64,000 bases of DNA, taken from contig CAZGSR010000001.1 in NCBI GenBank assembly GCA_964528645.1, forward strand, positions 34,176 through 98,175. Reading direction: 5' to 3'. Both the position numbers and the translations under genes were made by a program. Shown piece after piece: positions 42,707-51,539 of this stretch. The notes under the pieces were generated by a model that was not told the DNA's origin, did not search any database, and saw only the letters and a list, made by a program, of their open reading frames with translations. Source of the stretch: UBA5734 sp964528645 (lineage in GTDB: Bacteria > Bacillota > Clostridia > Saccharofermentanales > UBA5734). How positions within the stretch are numbered: position 1 is the first letter of the stretch; each line of letters begins with the position of its first letter.

Positions 42707-44014
42707 ATGTCCCAGTCACTTCTCCAAACGACCCAGGCTGAACAAAGCGCGCTTGCTGCTTCTCTGGGTGTCGCTATCCCGGAACTTTATATTCCCAGAA
42801 CCGGCATTGATCTGTCACGATGGGCTGTCGTGGCCTGTGACCAGTACACATCCCAGCCAGAGTACTGGCAGCGGTCAGAAGCTCTCGTTGGTGATGCCCC
42901 TTCCACACTGCGCCTGGTGCTACCGGAAATTTATCTGGAACATCCCGGAGACACGCCAGTCGAAAGCAGAATCGCCCGCATCAACCAGACCATGGCGGAG
43001 TATCTCGACCAGGGTGTCCTGGTTCCCCTGGCGCCGGGCTGCATGATCATTGACCGGGAGACTCGCTTGCATCCGAGCCGCAAAGGTTGGTTGATTGCCA
43101 TCGATCTGGAGCGATATGATTTCACACCAGGCAACAGGGAACTGACCCGGGCGACGGAAGGTACGGTTCTCGACCGCATTCCTCCGCGCCAGGCCATCCG
43201 CAAAGATGCTTTGCTGGAACTCCCCCATGTCCAGCTGCTGATTGACGATCCAGACCGGACAGTGATCGAGCCCCTTTACGCAGCCTTGTCGCAAGAAGTG
43301 CCTTTGTATGCAACAGAGCTGGCACAAGAAGGCGGTTCGGTCAGAGGCTGGCACGTGCCTGCCGATAGCAAGTTGCTGGAGACTGCCTTGATGGCCCTGA
43401 GCCAGTTGTCATCTCTTAAAAATTTTGGATTGCTTTTTGCCGTCGGGGATGGCAACCACTCACTGGCCACCGCCAAAGCCCACTGGAACAGCATCAAGTC
43501 CGAGGTCGCACCAGACCATCCAGCCCGTTATGCCCTGGCTGAGATCATCAATATTCACGATCAGGGACTCGACTTTGAACCGATCCACCGGTCCGTCTTC
43601 AATATCGAATTTGAACGTTTCCTGGATCATGCCGACCGTTTCTTCAAAAAACAGCGGGCTGCCATGGACAGGCCTGAACAGGCCCTGAACCAGCATGTGC
43701 CGGTTTATGGACCTGGTTTCAAGACTGACCTGTCAGTCCCGCTCCTGCCAGGCGATCTGCTCGTCGGGGCCATCCAGGCCATGCTGGACGATCTGGTGGT
43801 CCGGCATCCTGATGTCCGGCTCGACTACATCCATGGCGAAGAAGTCGTACAGGAACTCTCGGGCAAAGGGGCTGTCGGCCTGATCCTGCCGCCACTTGAG
43901 AAATCCGAATTTTTCGGCATCATTGCGCGGGATGGCGTCTTGCCGCGCAAAACCTTCTCCATGGGTGAGGCCTTCGAAAAACGCTACTATTTCGAAAGCC
44001 GGCGGATCCGCTGA
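42707..44014 (+). CDS. DUF1015-family protein
   Basis: A 435-residue protein with the DUF1015 pattern: PRTGIDLSRWAVVACDQYTSQPEYW near residue 30 and LLFAVGDGNHSLATAKAHWN near residue 240, ending EAFEKRYYFESRRI. Family members are cytoplasmic and resemble ParB-like nucleotide-binding proteins; an archaeal relative has been described as a serine kinase, so a phosphate-transfer role is conceivable but unproven. From memory the family often occurs near serA/serC in anaerobes; here serC-serA is 10 kb away. AAGGGG lies 9 bases before the ATG. The next gene begins 2 bases after its stop. Confidence 0.85.
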   Translation: MSQSLLQTTQAEQSALAASLGVAIPELYIPRTGIDLSRWAVVACDQYTSQPEYWQRSEALVGDAPSTLRLVLPEIYLEHPGDTPVESRIARINQTMAEYLDQGVLVPLAPGCMIIDRETRLHPSRKGWLIAIDLERYDFTPGNRELTRATEGTVLDRIPPRQAIRKDALLELPHVQLLIDDPDRTVIEPLYAALSQEVPLYATELAQEGGSVRGWHVPADSKLLETALMALSQLSSLKNFGLLFAVGDGNHSLATAKAHWNSIKSEVAPDHPARYALAEIINIHDQGLDFEPIHRSVFNIEFERFLDHADRFFKKQRAAMDRPEQALNQHVPVYGPGFKTDLSVPLLPGDLLVGAIQAMLDDLVVRHPDVRLDYIHGEEVVQELSGKGAVGLILPPLEKSEFFGIIARDGVLPRKTFSMGEAFEKRYYFESRRIR

Positions 44015-44016
44015 TC

Positions 44017-46452
44017 ATGTCCGGCGCACCGGTATTACCCACCGGTTCGTTCGTCGGTGGCCGTTTCAGCCACTCTTTACGTGTCCTGATCGCCTGGGCT
44101 GGCGTTTTACTGCTGGTCCCGGGCGTTTCTTTTTGGACACTGGGCCCCAGTGCACTGGCATTTTTGCGCTGGTGGCTCACGCTGCTGATACTCGGCATCA
44201 TGGCTTGGCCGCTGGCACAGTTTGTGTTTGGTCGCGTTTCCCGAACCCTGGCTTATCTGCCTGCCAAGGCTGTCGGATTGTTCCTGTTGAGCATGCTCCA
44301 TTGGGAAAGTGGCTACCTGTTTCATCTCGGTCTGACCCGAAACTCACTCTTCGTTCTCATTCTGTTGCTTTTTGCCTTGATCTGGTTCTCCGCCTTCCAG
44401 TCATTTTCCAGGCGCCTGATCCCAGCCCGCTGGAGCCAACAGCTCTTTACGGCCGCTCTGGCTGAACTGTTCTTCAGCAGCCTGCTCCTGGCAGGTGCTT
44501 ACCTGCGCACATTCAAACCAGCCCTCGACAGCCTGGAAAAATTCATGAACGTCGCCTTCATCAACAGCATCTTGCGCAGTCCTGGCTTACCGGCGGCAGA
44601 TCCCTGGCTCGCGGGTGATACCATCAATTACTACTATTTTGGCCATTACACCTACGCTCTCCTGACCCGTCTCACAGGTCTTGCAACACCGGTGGCCTAC
44701 AATCTGGGGATGGCAACGGTGTGGGCCTTTGGGGCCAGTCTCAGTCTGGTCTTGGGAGTGGGGATGATCCGCCTGGCTCAGCAATCATCCTTTCAGCACA
44801 TCAATAGGTCTAACAAGACAAGAATGCGGCCTGATTCCAGGTTTTCTCTGCTGGTACAGGCAGCCGGTGGCCTTCTGTCCCTCCTGCTGGTCAATGTCGG
44901 GGGCAACAGCCATGCTTTTTTCTACAGCGACCATGGTCCAGGCAAAACCATCCTCAGCTGGCTTGCCTCGCGAGGATTGCCAGTCGGGAATTTCAGCCAG
45001 GCATACTGGTTTCCCAATGCCACCCGATTCATCGGCTACAATCCAGAAACGGCCGATAAAACGATCCATGAGTTTCCTGTTTATTCCTATCTGGTCTCCG
45101 ACCTGCATGCCCATGTCATCAATCTGGCGATTGTCCTCCTGTTTTTATTGCTGCTGCTCAATCTGTTTGCGCGAATCACTGCCACGGAGAAAACCAGAAA
45201 GGAAGATCGCGTACCGGTTGTCCAGCCTATTTCTTTCCATATGCTATGGCGGGAATGGCGCAGCGCACTGTCCCTGCCGGAAATCTGGGCCCTGGGTGTC
45301 TGCCTGGCGATTTTCATGATGCAGAACTACTGGGATTTCGTCATCTACGTGCCGGTATCTGTCGTTGTACTGCTGTCTGGCAACGCACTTTTCCTGGCAG
45401 GCCAAGGGCTTGGCGCCTTCCTGTTGGCCGCCATCCGCCGGACAGCGTTCCAGGTTCTCACGCTTCTGTCCCTTGCTTTCATCTTGACGGTCCCATTCCA
45501 GACCCATTTTGATCCCATGAGCAGCCAGATTGCCATCAGTGCCACTCGAACCCCAGTCTGGCAAGTCCTGGTCCTGTGGGGACCACATCTACTGGCGGGA
45601 TTTGCTGGCAGCATGGCTCTCGTCCTCAGCCGGAAAGCCCGTGCAGCATTCCGGCCAGTCGACGGACTGGCTATCGCGTTGTTCGTTTACGGTCTGATTC
45701 TGGTTCTGGCTCCGGAGATCTTCTATGTCGTCGATATCTATTCCGGCGACTACAAGCGGGCCAACACCATGTTCAAGTTCACCTACCAGGCCTTTGTTCT
45801 GCTGGGTCTGGCCTGGTCGTATTTTCTGGTTCGGCACGCCCAGGTCCGGTCGTGGCGCAGGCTGACCATCATTCTTTTAGCAGGATTGCTGGTCATGCCC
45901 GGATGGTTCCCCGGTCTGGCGACCCGGCAATGGTACGGAGAGCTGACCCGGATCAACCAGCGGGGGCTCGATGGCCTGGCCCCCCTGGGCCAGAAAAATT
46001 CGCCCCAAGTGGCAGGCGAAGCCTTGGAAGAACTCAGCGACGACCTCCTGGCCATCAACTGGCTGAACACGAACGTCCAAGGTCAGCCGGTCATCCTGGA
46101 AGCTGCCGGGCCCAGTTATACCGACACTGGACGGATAGCTACCTTCACAGGATTACCGACTGTGATCGGCTGGGAAACCCATGAATGGCTGTGGCGGACC
46201 AGCTCCAGCCAGCCCAGTGCCTATGGGGATCTCGTCAAACCGCGCCAGGATGATGTGCGCCTGATGTACACCACCCCTGACCAGGTCCTGAGGCAAGAGC
46301 TCCTGTCACAATACCAGGTTGCATACATCGTGATCGGGGCTATTGAGCAGACCACCTATGGGACGGACCTGCAAATGGATAGCCTGGTCAGCAGCGGCTC
46401 GGTCGTCTTTGAATCGAAAACGCTGAAAATCATCCGGATAGACAGCCCCTGA
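44017..46452 (+). CDS. DUF2298 (YYY-domain) polytopic membrane protein
   Basis: An 811-residue protein with about 15-18 hydrophobic segments. The sequence NYYYFGHYTYALLTRLTG near residue 205 is the hallmark of the DUF2298 / Chlor_Arch_YYY family, followed by NVGGNSHAF and an SYLVSDLHAHVIN patch. The large C-terminal part has a VVDIYSGDYKRANTMFKFTYQAF segment and an ordered extracellular tail. The fold resembles GT-C type lipid-linked sugar transferases; this is an inference. The family is best known from Chloroflexota and archaea. It is coupled to the DUF1015 gene and closed by a hairpin at 46456-46484. Confidence 0.85.
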   Translation: MSGAPVLPTGSFVGGRFSHSLRVLIAWAGVLLLVPGVSFWTLGPSALAFLRWWLTLLILGIMAWPLAQFVFGRVSRTLAYLPAKAVGLFLLSMLHWESGYLFHLGLTRNSLFVLILLLFALIWFSAFQSFSRRLIPARWSQQLFTAALAELFFSSLLLAGAYLRTFKPALDSLEKFMNVAFINSILRSPGLPAADPWLAGDTINYYYFGHYTYALLTRLTGLATPVAYNLGMATVWAFGASLSLVLGVGMIRLAQQSSFQHINRSNKTRMRPDSRFSLLVQAAGGLLSLLLVNVGGNSHAFFYSDHGPGKTILSWLASRGLPVGNFSQAYWFPNATRFIGYNPETADKTIHEFPVYSYLVSDLHAHVINLAIVLLFLLLLLNLFARITATEKTRKEDRVPVVQPISFHMLWREWRSALSLPEIWALGVCLAIFMMQNYWDFVIYVPVSVVVLLSGNALFLAGQGLGAFLLAAIRRTAFQVLTLLSLAFILTVPFQTHFDPMSSQIAISATRTPVWQVLVLWGPHLLAGFAGSMALVLSRKARAAFRPVDGLAIALFVYGLILVLAPEIFYVVDIYSGDYKRANTMFKFTYQAFVLLGLAWSYFLVRHAQVRSWRRLTIILLAGLLVMPGWFPGLATRQWYGELTRINQRGLDGLAPLGQKNSPQVAGEALEELSDDLLAINWLNTNVQGQPVILEAAGPSYTDTGRIATFTGLPTVIGWETHEWLWRTSSSQPSAYGDLVKPRQDDVRLMYTTPDQVLRQELLSQYQVAYIVIGAIEQTTYGTDLQMDSLVSSGSVVFESKTLKIIRIDSP

Positions 46453-46455
46453 TAA

Positions 46456-46484
46456 AAAGAGCCACCATCAACTGGCAGCTCTTT
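46456..46484 (+). terminator. Probable terminator after the DUF2298 gene
   Basis: AAAGAGC (46456-46462) pairs with GCTCTTT (46478-46484) with an inner CCA/TGG, right after the stop codon. The T-run is short, but it would also work for the convergent gene ending at 46519. Confidence 0.6.
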
Positions 46485-46518
46485 CATCCATATAGTTCTG
46501 TGACTCAAAGTTCACGGA

Positions 46519-47943
46519 TCATTGGGGTGGAATCTTGATTTTCTGGCCCAGTTGCAAGTTATCCGACGTCAGGCCATTATAGTCCTTGATCTTGTCAATG
46601 GTTGACTGGGATCCATCCCCCAGATACTTGACAGCAATAGAATAGAACGTGTCTCCGGATTTGACGGTATGGACAGTCTCCTGGGCAGGGGCTGCAGTGG
46701 TTTCAGTAGGCTCTGGTGTCGTCTCGGCAGTCGTTTCCTCACTGGATGTTTCCTCCGGTGCGGTCTCTTCCGGTTCTGTTACAATGATCTCGTCTGTTTC
46801 CCTGGTTGTCTCCGACTGGATGGTCGTTTCGGATGGTAAGATTGTTTCACCATCTTTGCCGAAAATCATGTTGAAAATGGCAAAGACCGCCCCGATGGTC
46901 ACAGCTGTGATCACCATGTACAGGGCGAGGCGGCGAATCCGGCCATTCTCGTCCCGGGGACGCTCGAAATAGCCCTTGTCATAAGGGGTTTCTTCCTCAT
47001 CCGCGATTTCATGTTGCGCCGGCTCGTCAGCAGTTGCCATGGACATGACATCCTGGCTTTTGGTTGCTGCGGGTTTGGTTGGCTGGTTAAACCTGCCGGT
47101 TACTTGGCCAAATAGGCCTCCCTCTGCAGCAACGCGCGACGGCGCGGGCCGGACCGGCTTGTCTGTGGACCGGATGGACTCGACAAAGCAGGCAATGATC
47201 TGCATCGGAACACCGGGCAGCTTGGCAGACGCGGCCGTAATGATCAGGCCAGCTGCATCAGACTGGTCCTCTGCCTCGTACAACAGGCGCAAAATCTCGC
47301 GCTGGCCCAGGGTGGTGATGATCTCTTTGTTGCAGACGATCACGCAATCGTCAGGCTGAAGCTGGGCAATATTGGAATACCGGACGGTACCGGCCACACC
47401 GGCACAGTAAATGTCCTGGCCCAGGACCGGCTTGCCGTGGTAATCCACCGGCTCCAGGGTGATGTCATCGTGCGTCAGCGGGTACAGGGCATCATTGCGG
47501 TATAGATAGGCACACCCATGGCCCATGGTGATCGCAGCCAGTTCGGCATCTTTGACCATGACACCGGCAAAATAGGGCTGACGGGCATTTTCGTGCTGCA
47601 GGGAACCACGGCCGGCGATTTCGACCGCACATTCAGCGAGTTCATTGATCTCGGCGTCGATGTTGCGGATGTTCTGCTTGACATCATTGAGAATCCGCTC
47701 CAGGGCCTTGTGCGCCCGGGATGATACCAGGTCATCCTGGCCATGGCTGGCTGGATGGGCAAAGGCAGCATAGAAAAAGCCACGATCTTCCCGGTCGAGA
47801 GTCGCATCACAGGCCCGGTGTTCACGCCGGGTCGTCAGGCGGCCATCGAGATAATAACCATCAAAAATGCCATTACCAGGAAAATATCGGGCGGTAACGG
47901 TCGCTGCCAGACGGGTCAGCGCCGGATGGGGCGATTTTGCCAT
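46519..47943 (-). CDS. PP2C-like domain, membrane segment and LysM domain protein
   Basis: The 474-residue product has four parts: residues 1-256 resemble a PP2C (PPM) phosphatase fold, with AGVMVKDAELAAITMGHGCAYLYRND and a DDCVIVCNKEI stretch where active enzymes have a CSDG loop; the usual metal-binding Asp-Gly patches are absent (AHPASHGQDD, CNKE), so it looks catalytically dead. A membrane segment follows at 338-361, then a Thr/Glu-rich linker (370-420), and a C-terminal LysM domain (424-472, HTVKSGDTFYSIAVKYLG) that should bind peptidoglycan. Topology would put PP2C inside and LysM outside. AGGAGG precedes the ATG by 10 bases. The PP2C call is inference; TM and LysM are clear. Confidence 0.75.
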   Translation of the reverse strand: MAKSPHPALTRLAATVTARYFPGNGIFDGYYLDGRLTTRREHRACDATLDREDRGFFYAAFAHPASHGQDDLVSSRAHKALERILNDVKQNIRNIDAEINELAECAVEIAGRGSLQHENARQPYFAGVMVKDAELAAITMGHGCAYLYRNDALYPLTHDDITLEPVDYHGKPVLGQDIYCAGVAGTVRYSNIAQLQPDDCVIVCNKEIITTLGQREILRLLYEAEDQSDAAGLIITAASAKLPGVPMQIIACFVESIRSTDKPVRPAPSRVAAEGGLFGQVTGRFNQPTKPAATKSQDVMSMATADEPAQHEIADEEETPYDKGYFERPRDENGRIRRLALYMVITAVTIGAVFAIFNMIFGKDGETILPSETTIQSETTRETDEIIVTEPEETAPEETSSEETTAETTPEPTETTAAPAQETVHTVKSGDTFYSIAVKYLGDGSQSTIDKIKDYNGLTSDNLQLGQKIKIPPQ

Positions 47944-47976
47944 ACGTTCAAGTCCTCCTGTTTGGTGCAGTTCTAC

Positions 47977-47985
47977 ATTATAGCA
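47977..47985 (-). promoter_or_regulatory. Extended -10 promoter of the LysM protein gene
   Basis: TGC-TATAAT on the minus strand (47985-47977), 33 bases before the start codon; no good -35. Confidence 0.5.
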
Positions 47986-48047
47986 CAGATCTTCCGACGC
48001 TATGTTGCAGTACGGTTGCAGTTGACAGAACGATGTCTAACACCTGT

Positions 48048-49487
48048 TCACCTTTCCGGTTGGAAGTCATTGACAGGTCCGGATTCCTGCCAGTGACCGG
48101 CCACGTTGAGAAGCCGGTCCCGGGCATAGTCTGACGGTTCTTTCTGGACATGGGACAGCAGCCGTTCCAGAAGAAGTCCCAGCTGGATGCCCCTGACCGG
48201 CAATTGACTGGACAGGTCACGGCCACTGATCGCAAGTTCGGCGAGTGAAACCGGTAATCCGGATCCTGATTCTTTCTCCTCCTCCAGCTGGATTTGCTGG
48301 CGCAAATTGACAAGTTCTGGCCAAAGGCAAGCCCAATCCGGGCAGATGAAGGCCAGCAATGCCCAGCCATCGACTGCACATTGCCTGGCAGCATGTGTGT
48401 CCAAAGCCAATGTTTTAGCCAGAACCCGGATGACAATTGCCAGACTGAGGGCATCCAGCTCCTGGGTCAAATCAAGATGCAGGCGCAGTCCGGCAGCGTA
48501 AAGCATCGCATGGCCATTCCGGGAAGCCGGCCGGGACATACGGCACGTCTGCTGGAAAAGCCCGCGCAGATCCTGAAGACACTTTGGGGCCAGGATCTTT
48601 CTCAACTGGCGCATCCGGCCATCTGTATCCGGGGCCAGACCAGAAGTCGAATCACCTGTCAGGTCCGGGCGACAGAGCTGGCAGGCCAGGTAGAACAGAG
48701 GCACTGTCTGGTCGGTATGCCAGGCAGGTCGAATCCAGGACGCCAGCAGCCGGGTCAGGCTCTGGTTATCCGGGGAGAACCCAAAAAGGCGCCGGGCAAT
48801 CACAGGCAGCAGTTCGCCAGACTCGAAAGGCAATAAGGCCTGGCCATGCGCGGCATTCATCATGCGGCCCAATTCATGCGTGATCCGTTCCACACTGAGA
48901 ATCAACGTGCGTTGTCGTTCTCTGCGAATCGCTGTGACCAGTTCCCGGTCCGGTGACAAATTGTATGTCAGGGTGAACCTCAAGGCCCTCAGCATGCGCA
49001 GCGCATCTTCACGCAATCTCGTCCCCGGGTCACCCACTGTCCTCAGCCGGTTCTCCATCAGGTCTGTCCAGCCACCAAACGGATCGAGAAGTCCACGACT
49101 GGGATGGAAGGCCATGCTGTTGATTGTGAAGTCACGTCTGCTCAGATCCTTTAGTATATCGGTTTCAAACAGCACCTTGTCGGGTCGACGGCCGTCAGAA
49201 TAGTCACTCTCACTGCGGTAGGTCGTGATTTCGATGGCATGGTGTCCAACCAGGACCGTGACGGTGCCATGGGCCAGTCCTGTGGCAAAAGCATGTGGAA
49301 ACACGTGCAGCACCTGTTCGGGCAGGGCACGGGTCGACACATCGAAATCCAGAGGGGTCCGTCCGATGGCCAGGTCACGGACACACCCACCCACCAGCCA
49401 GGCTTCAAAGCCGGCCTGTTCGAGCCGTTCCAACGCTGTGTGCACGGGTCCCGGAATGCGCAAGGACCAGTCTGGCGGCATGACCAT
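48048..49487 (-). CDS. cca: CCA-adding tRNA nucleotidyltransferase
   Basis: Adds or repairs the 3' CCA of tRNAs. The 479-residue product has the class II motif A (WLVGGCVRDLAIGRTPLDFDVSTRA), RRDFTINSMAFHP, DPFGGWTDL and RLREDALRMLRALRF. The C-terminal half is degenerate but of normal length for a Bacillota type; no HD domain is clear. GGGGAG 7 bases before the ATG at 49485-49487 favours this start; an in-frame ATG at 49547 is possible. Divergent from the RCC1-repeat gene. Confidence 0.93.
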   Translation of the reverse strand: MVMPPDWSLRIPGPVHTALERLEQAGFEAWLVGGCVRDLAIGRTPLDFDVSTRALPEQVLHVFPHAFATGLAHGTVTVLVGHHAIEITTYRSESDYSDGRRPDKVLFETDILKDLSRRDFTINSMAFHPSRGLLDPFGGWTDLMENRLRTVGDPGTRLREDALRMLRALRFTLTYNLSPDRELVTAIRRERQRTLILSVERITHELGRMMNAAHGQALLPFESGELLPVIARRLFGFSPDNQSLTRLLASWIRPAWHTDQTVPLFYLACQLCRPDLTGDSTSGLAPDTDGRMRQLRKILAPKCLQDLRGLFQQTCRMSRPASRNGHAMLYAAGLRLHLDLTQELDALSLAIVIRVLAKTLALDTHAARQCAVDGWALLAFICPDWACLWPELVNLRQQIQLEEEKESGSGLPVSLAELAISGRDLSSQLPVRGIQLGLLLERLLSHVQKEPSDYARDRLLNVAGHWQESGPVNDFQPER

Positions 49488-49589
49488 GACGTGTCTCCCC
49501 TGCCTTGTTTGCATAATACGTTCTGAGCGTGTATCATTGAGCAACATATTCCTATTTTAACGGTTCGCGCAACTCGCGCAAAGTGAAAG

Positions 49590-51539
49590 ATGATGCATAA
49601 AAATCAATCCAGTCAGCCGGTTCGCCACTTGACGCACCGCCGTCTCACTGCTGTTTTCTTTTATCTGGCAATTCTTATCAGTGTCATGGTCAGCTTGCCC
49701 ATCATGGTCGCTCCACGCCAGGGACTGGCCGATGCCAATCCCGAACTGATCGCGCTGCAGCCCATGGCCCAGGTTTCTGCCGGCATGGCGCATAGCGTTT
49801 TTCTCGACTACGACGGACTGGTCTATGCCTGGGGAGACAATGTCTATGGCCAAAGCGGGGCGTCCGGCGAGGATCATGCCAAAACTCCGGTCCAGCTTGA
49901 ATTGCCAGAACCGGCCCAGGCGATCAGCGCTGGGGATTACCACACGCTGGTCCTGGGACAGAGTGGCACCGTCTATGCCCTGGGTCGCAATGCTTACGGC
50001 CAAGTTGGTGATGGCGGGGTTGCCAATGTCGATTCCCCGGTCAAAGTGGCGGGGCTGCCAGTCATCAAGGCCATCGCCGCCGGTGCCTATCATTCTCTGG
50101 CTTTAGGCGAGGACGGCAGCATCTGGGCCTGGGGCCACAACACCCAGGGGCAAGTCGGGGATGTCGCATCCGAGGAAGTCCTCGGGATTGATGGTTCGGT
50201 TCTCGCCCTGCGCAACACCAGGCCGGTCCAGATCGTTAGCCAAGGCGCTGCCATGATCCGGGCCGGGGGCAATTTTTCACTCTATGTCGACGAAACGGGC
50301 CACTTGTACACCTGGGGTGACAACACCCATGGCCAGCTGGGCAATGGCACGACAGACTCACATCGAGCCCCGGTCCAGGTTTCCGGCATCAGCCAGATCG
50401 TCGATGTCGCAGCAGGTTCAAATCACGTCCTGGTACTGAGTGCCGCTTCAGGCTACCGCCAGATCTATGTCTGGGGGGATAATTCGCTCGGACAGCTCGG
50501 TCTGGGTGGGCAGAAGGCGACCAGCAAGCAGCAACTGCAGCCCGTATTGCTCGACCTCACTGGCAATCTCGATCCGAGCGACGAGCGGCTTTTATCTGTC
50601 GCAGCCGGTTATTCGCAGTCTGCAGTTGTCCGGGATGTTTCGACCTCGAGGTTTGGCCAGCCGACCTTGAAAAATGAACTCTATCTCTGGGGACTCAACG
50701 CCAGCCATCAACTGGGTCTTTCTGACCAGGCCAGCCGCTATGTCCCGACACGATTGCAGGGCTTTTTCGACGGTTACTGGGGATCTGGTTTCCTGCCTTT
50801 CGAGGGTGTGGCGTTCGGATCCGACCATGTATTGGTTTTAAGCAGCAAAGGCCTCCTGGCATCCGCTGGTGCGAATAGCCGTGGACAATTGGGACTGGGC
50901 GACGATGCTGCTCGGGTGGCACTGGAGCAAGTCACGACCCAGGATTTATTCTTGCCCCGCTGGGTCAGCGGCCAGTCCATCCGAGTCAATACCGGAAAAG
51001 ACAACACCATCCAAGTCAAATGGCCCGAGGCGCAGGACAACGTAGCCGTGGCCGGGTATCAGGTCGAGATCACAGCAGCGGGACAGGCACCCGTTCTGCA
51101 GGACGTCGGTCTGGTGAACGAATGGACAATCCCTGGAATCGATGATGCCACGCCTGTCCAGATCAGCGTCATGGCCTATGATCGTAACAGCCAGACCGCC
51201 CATCCAGCTGATCTGGCCCGCCTCACCGCCTATCGTTTACCGGATGGCACTTTGGCAGAGACCTACTTTCTGACCTCTGAAACCTTCAGGGAACCGGCAG
51301 ACGCTGTGGTTCATCACTGGACACCTCACCCATCTGGCCAACGCCAGCCGCACGAGGTCCCCTGGTCCTTATCCGGCATCGAAAATTTGCAGGTCATCCC
51401 TGCCCCATACAGCATCTGGATCTATGGTGGATCGATTCTCATCTTGCTGATCAGCCTGATGTTTGTCATCCACAAAATCCGGCGAAAAAGCCGATCAGTC
51501 GTAGAAATGGATTCCGAGCGCGAGGTAGAGGCTGGCTGA
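49590..51539 (+). CDS. Secreted, membrane-anchored RCC1-repeat protein
   Basis: The 649-residue product has a signal-like segment (about 19-41), then six or seven RCC1-type repeats (residues about 55-455) marked by recurring YAWGDNxxGQxG and LxLGEDG/VAAGxxHxLVL patches, a fibronectin-III-like module (about 465-560, VKWPEAQDNVAVAGYQVEITAAG) and a C-terminal membrane segment (about 612-632) with a basic tail. The layout predicts an extracellular beta-propeller held at the cell surface. The ligand is unknown. A weak RBS precedes the ATG. Its end overlaps the convergent DUF2207 gene by 45 bases. Confidence 0.85.
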   Translation: MMHKNQSSQPVRHLTHRRLTAVFFYLAILISVMVSLPIMVAPRQGLADANPELIALQPMAQVSAGMAHSVFLDYDGLVYAWGDNVYGQSGASGEDHAKTPVQLELPEPAQAISAGDYHTLVLGQSGTVYALGRNAYGQVGDGGVANVDSPVKVAGLPVIKAIAAGAYHSLALGEDGSIWAWGHNTQGQVGDVASEEVLGIDGSVLALRNTRPVQIVSQGAAMIRAGGNFSLYVDETGHLYTWGDNTHGQLGNGTTDSHRAPVQVSGISQIVDVAAGSNHVLVLSAASGYRQIYVWGDNSLGQLGLGGQKATSKQQLQPVLLDLTGNLDPSDERLLSVAAGYSQSAVVRDVSTSRFGQPTLKNELYLWGLNASHQLGLSDQASRYVPTRLQGFFDGYWGSGFLPFEGVAFGSDHVLVLSSKGLLASAGANSRGQLGLGDDAARVALEQVTTQDLFLPRWVSGQSIRVNTGKDNTIQVKWPEAQDNVAVAGYQVEITAAGQAPVLQDVGLVNEWTIPGIDDATPVQISVMAYDRNSQTAHPADLARLTAYRLPDGTLAETYFLTSETFREPADAVVHHWTPHPSGQRQPHEVPWSLSGIENLQVIPAPYSIWIYGGSILILLISLMFVIHKIRRKSRSVVEMDSEREVEAG

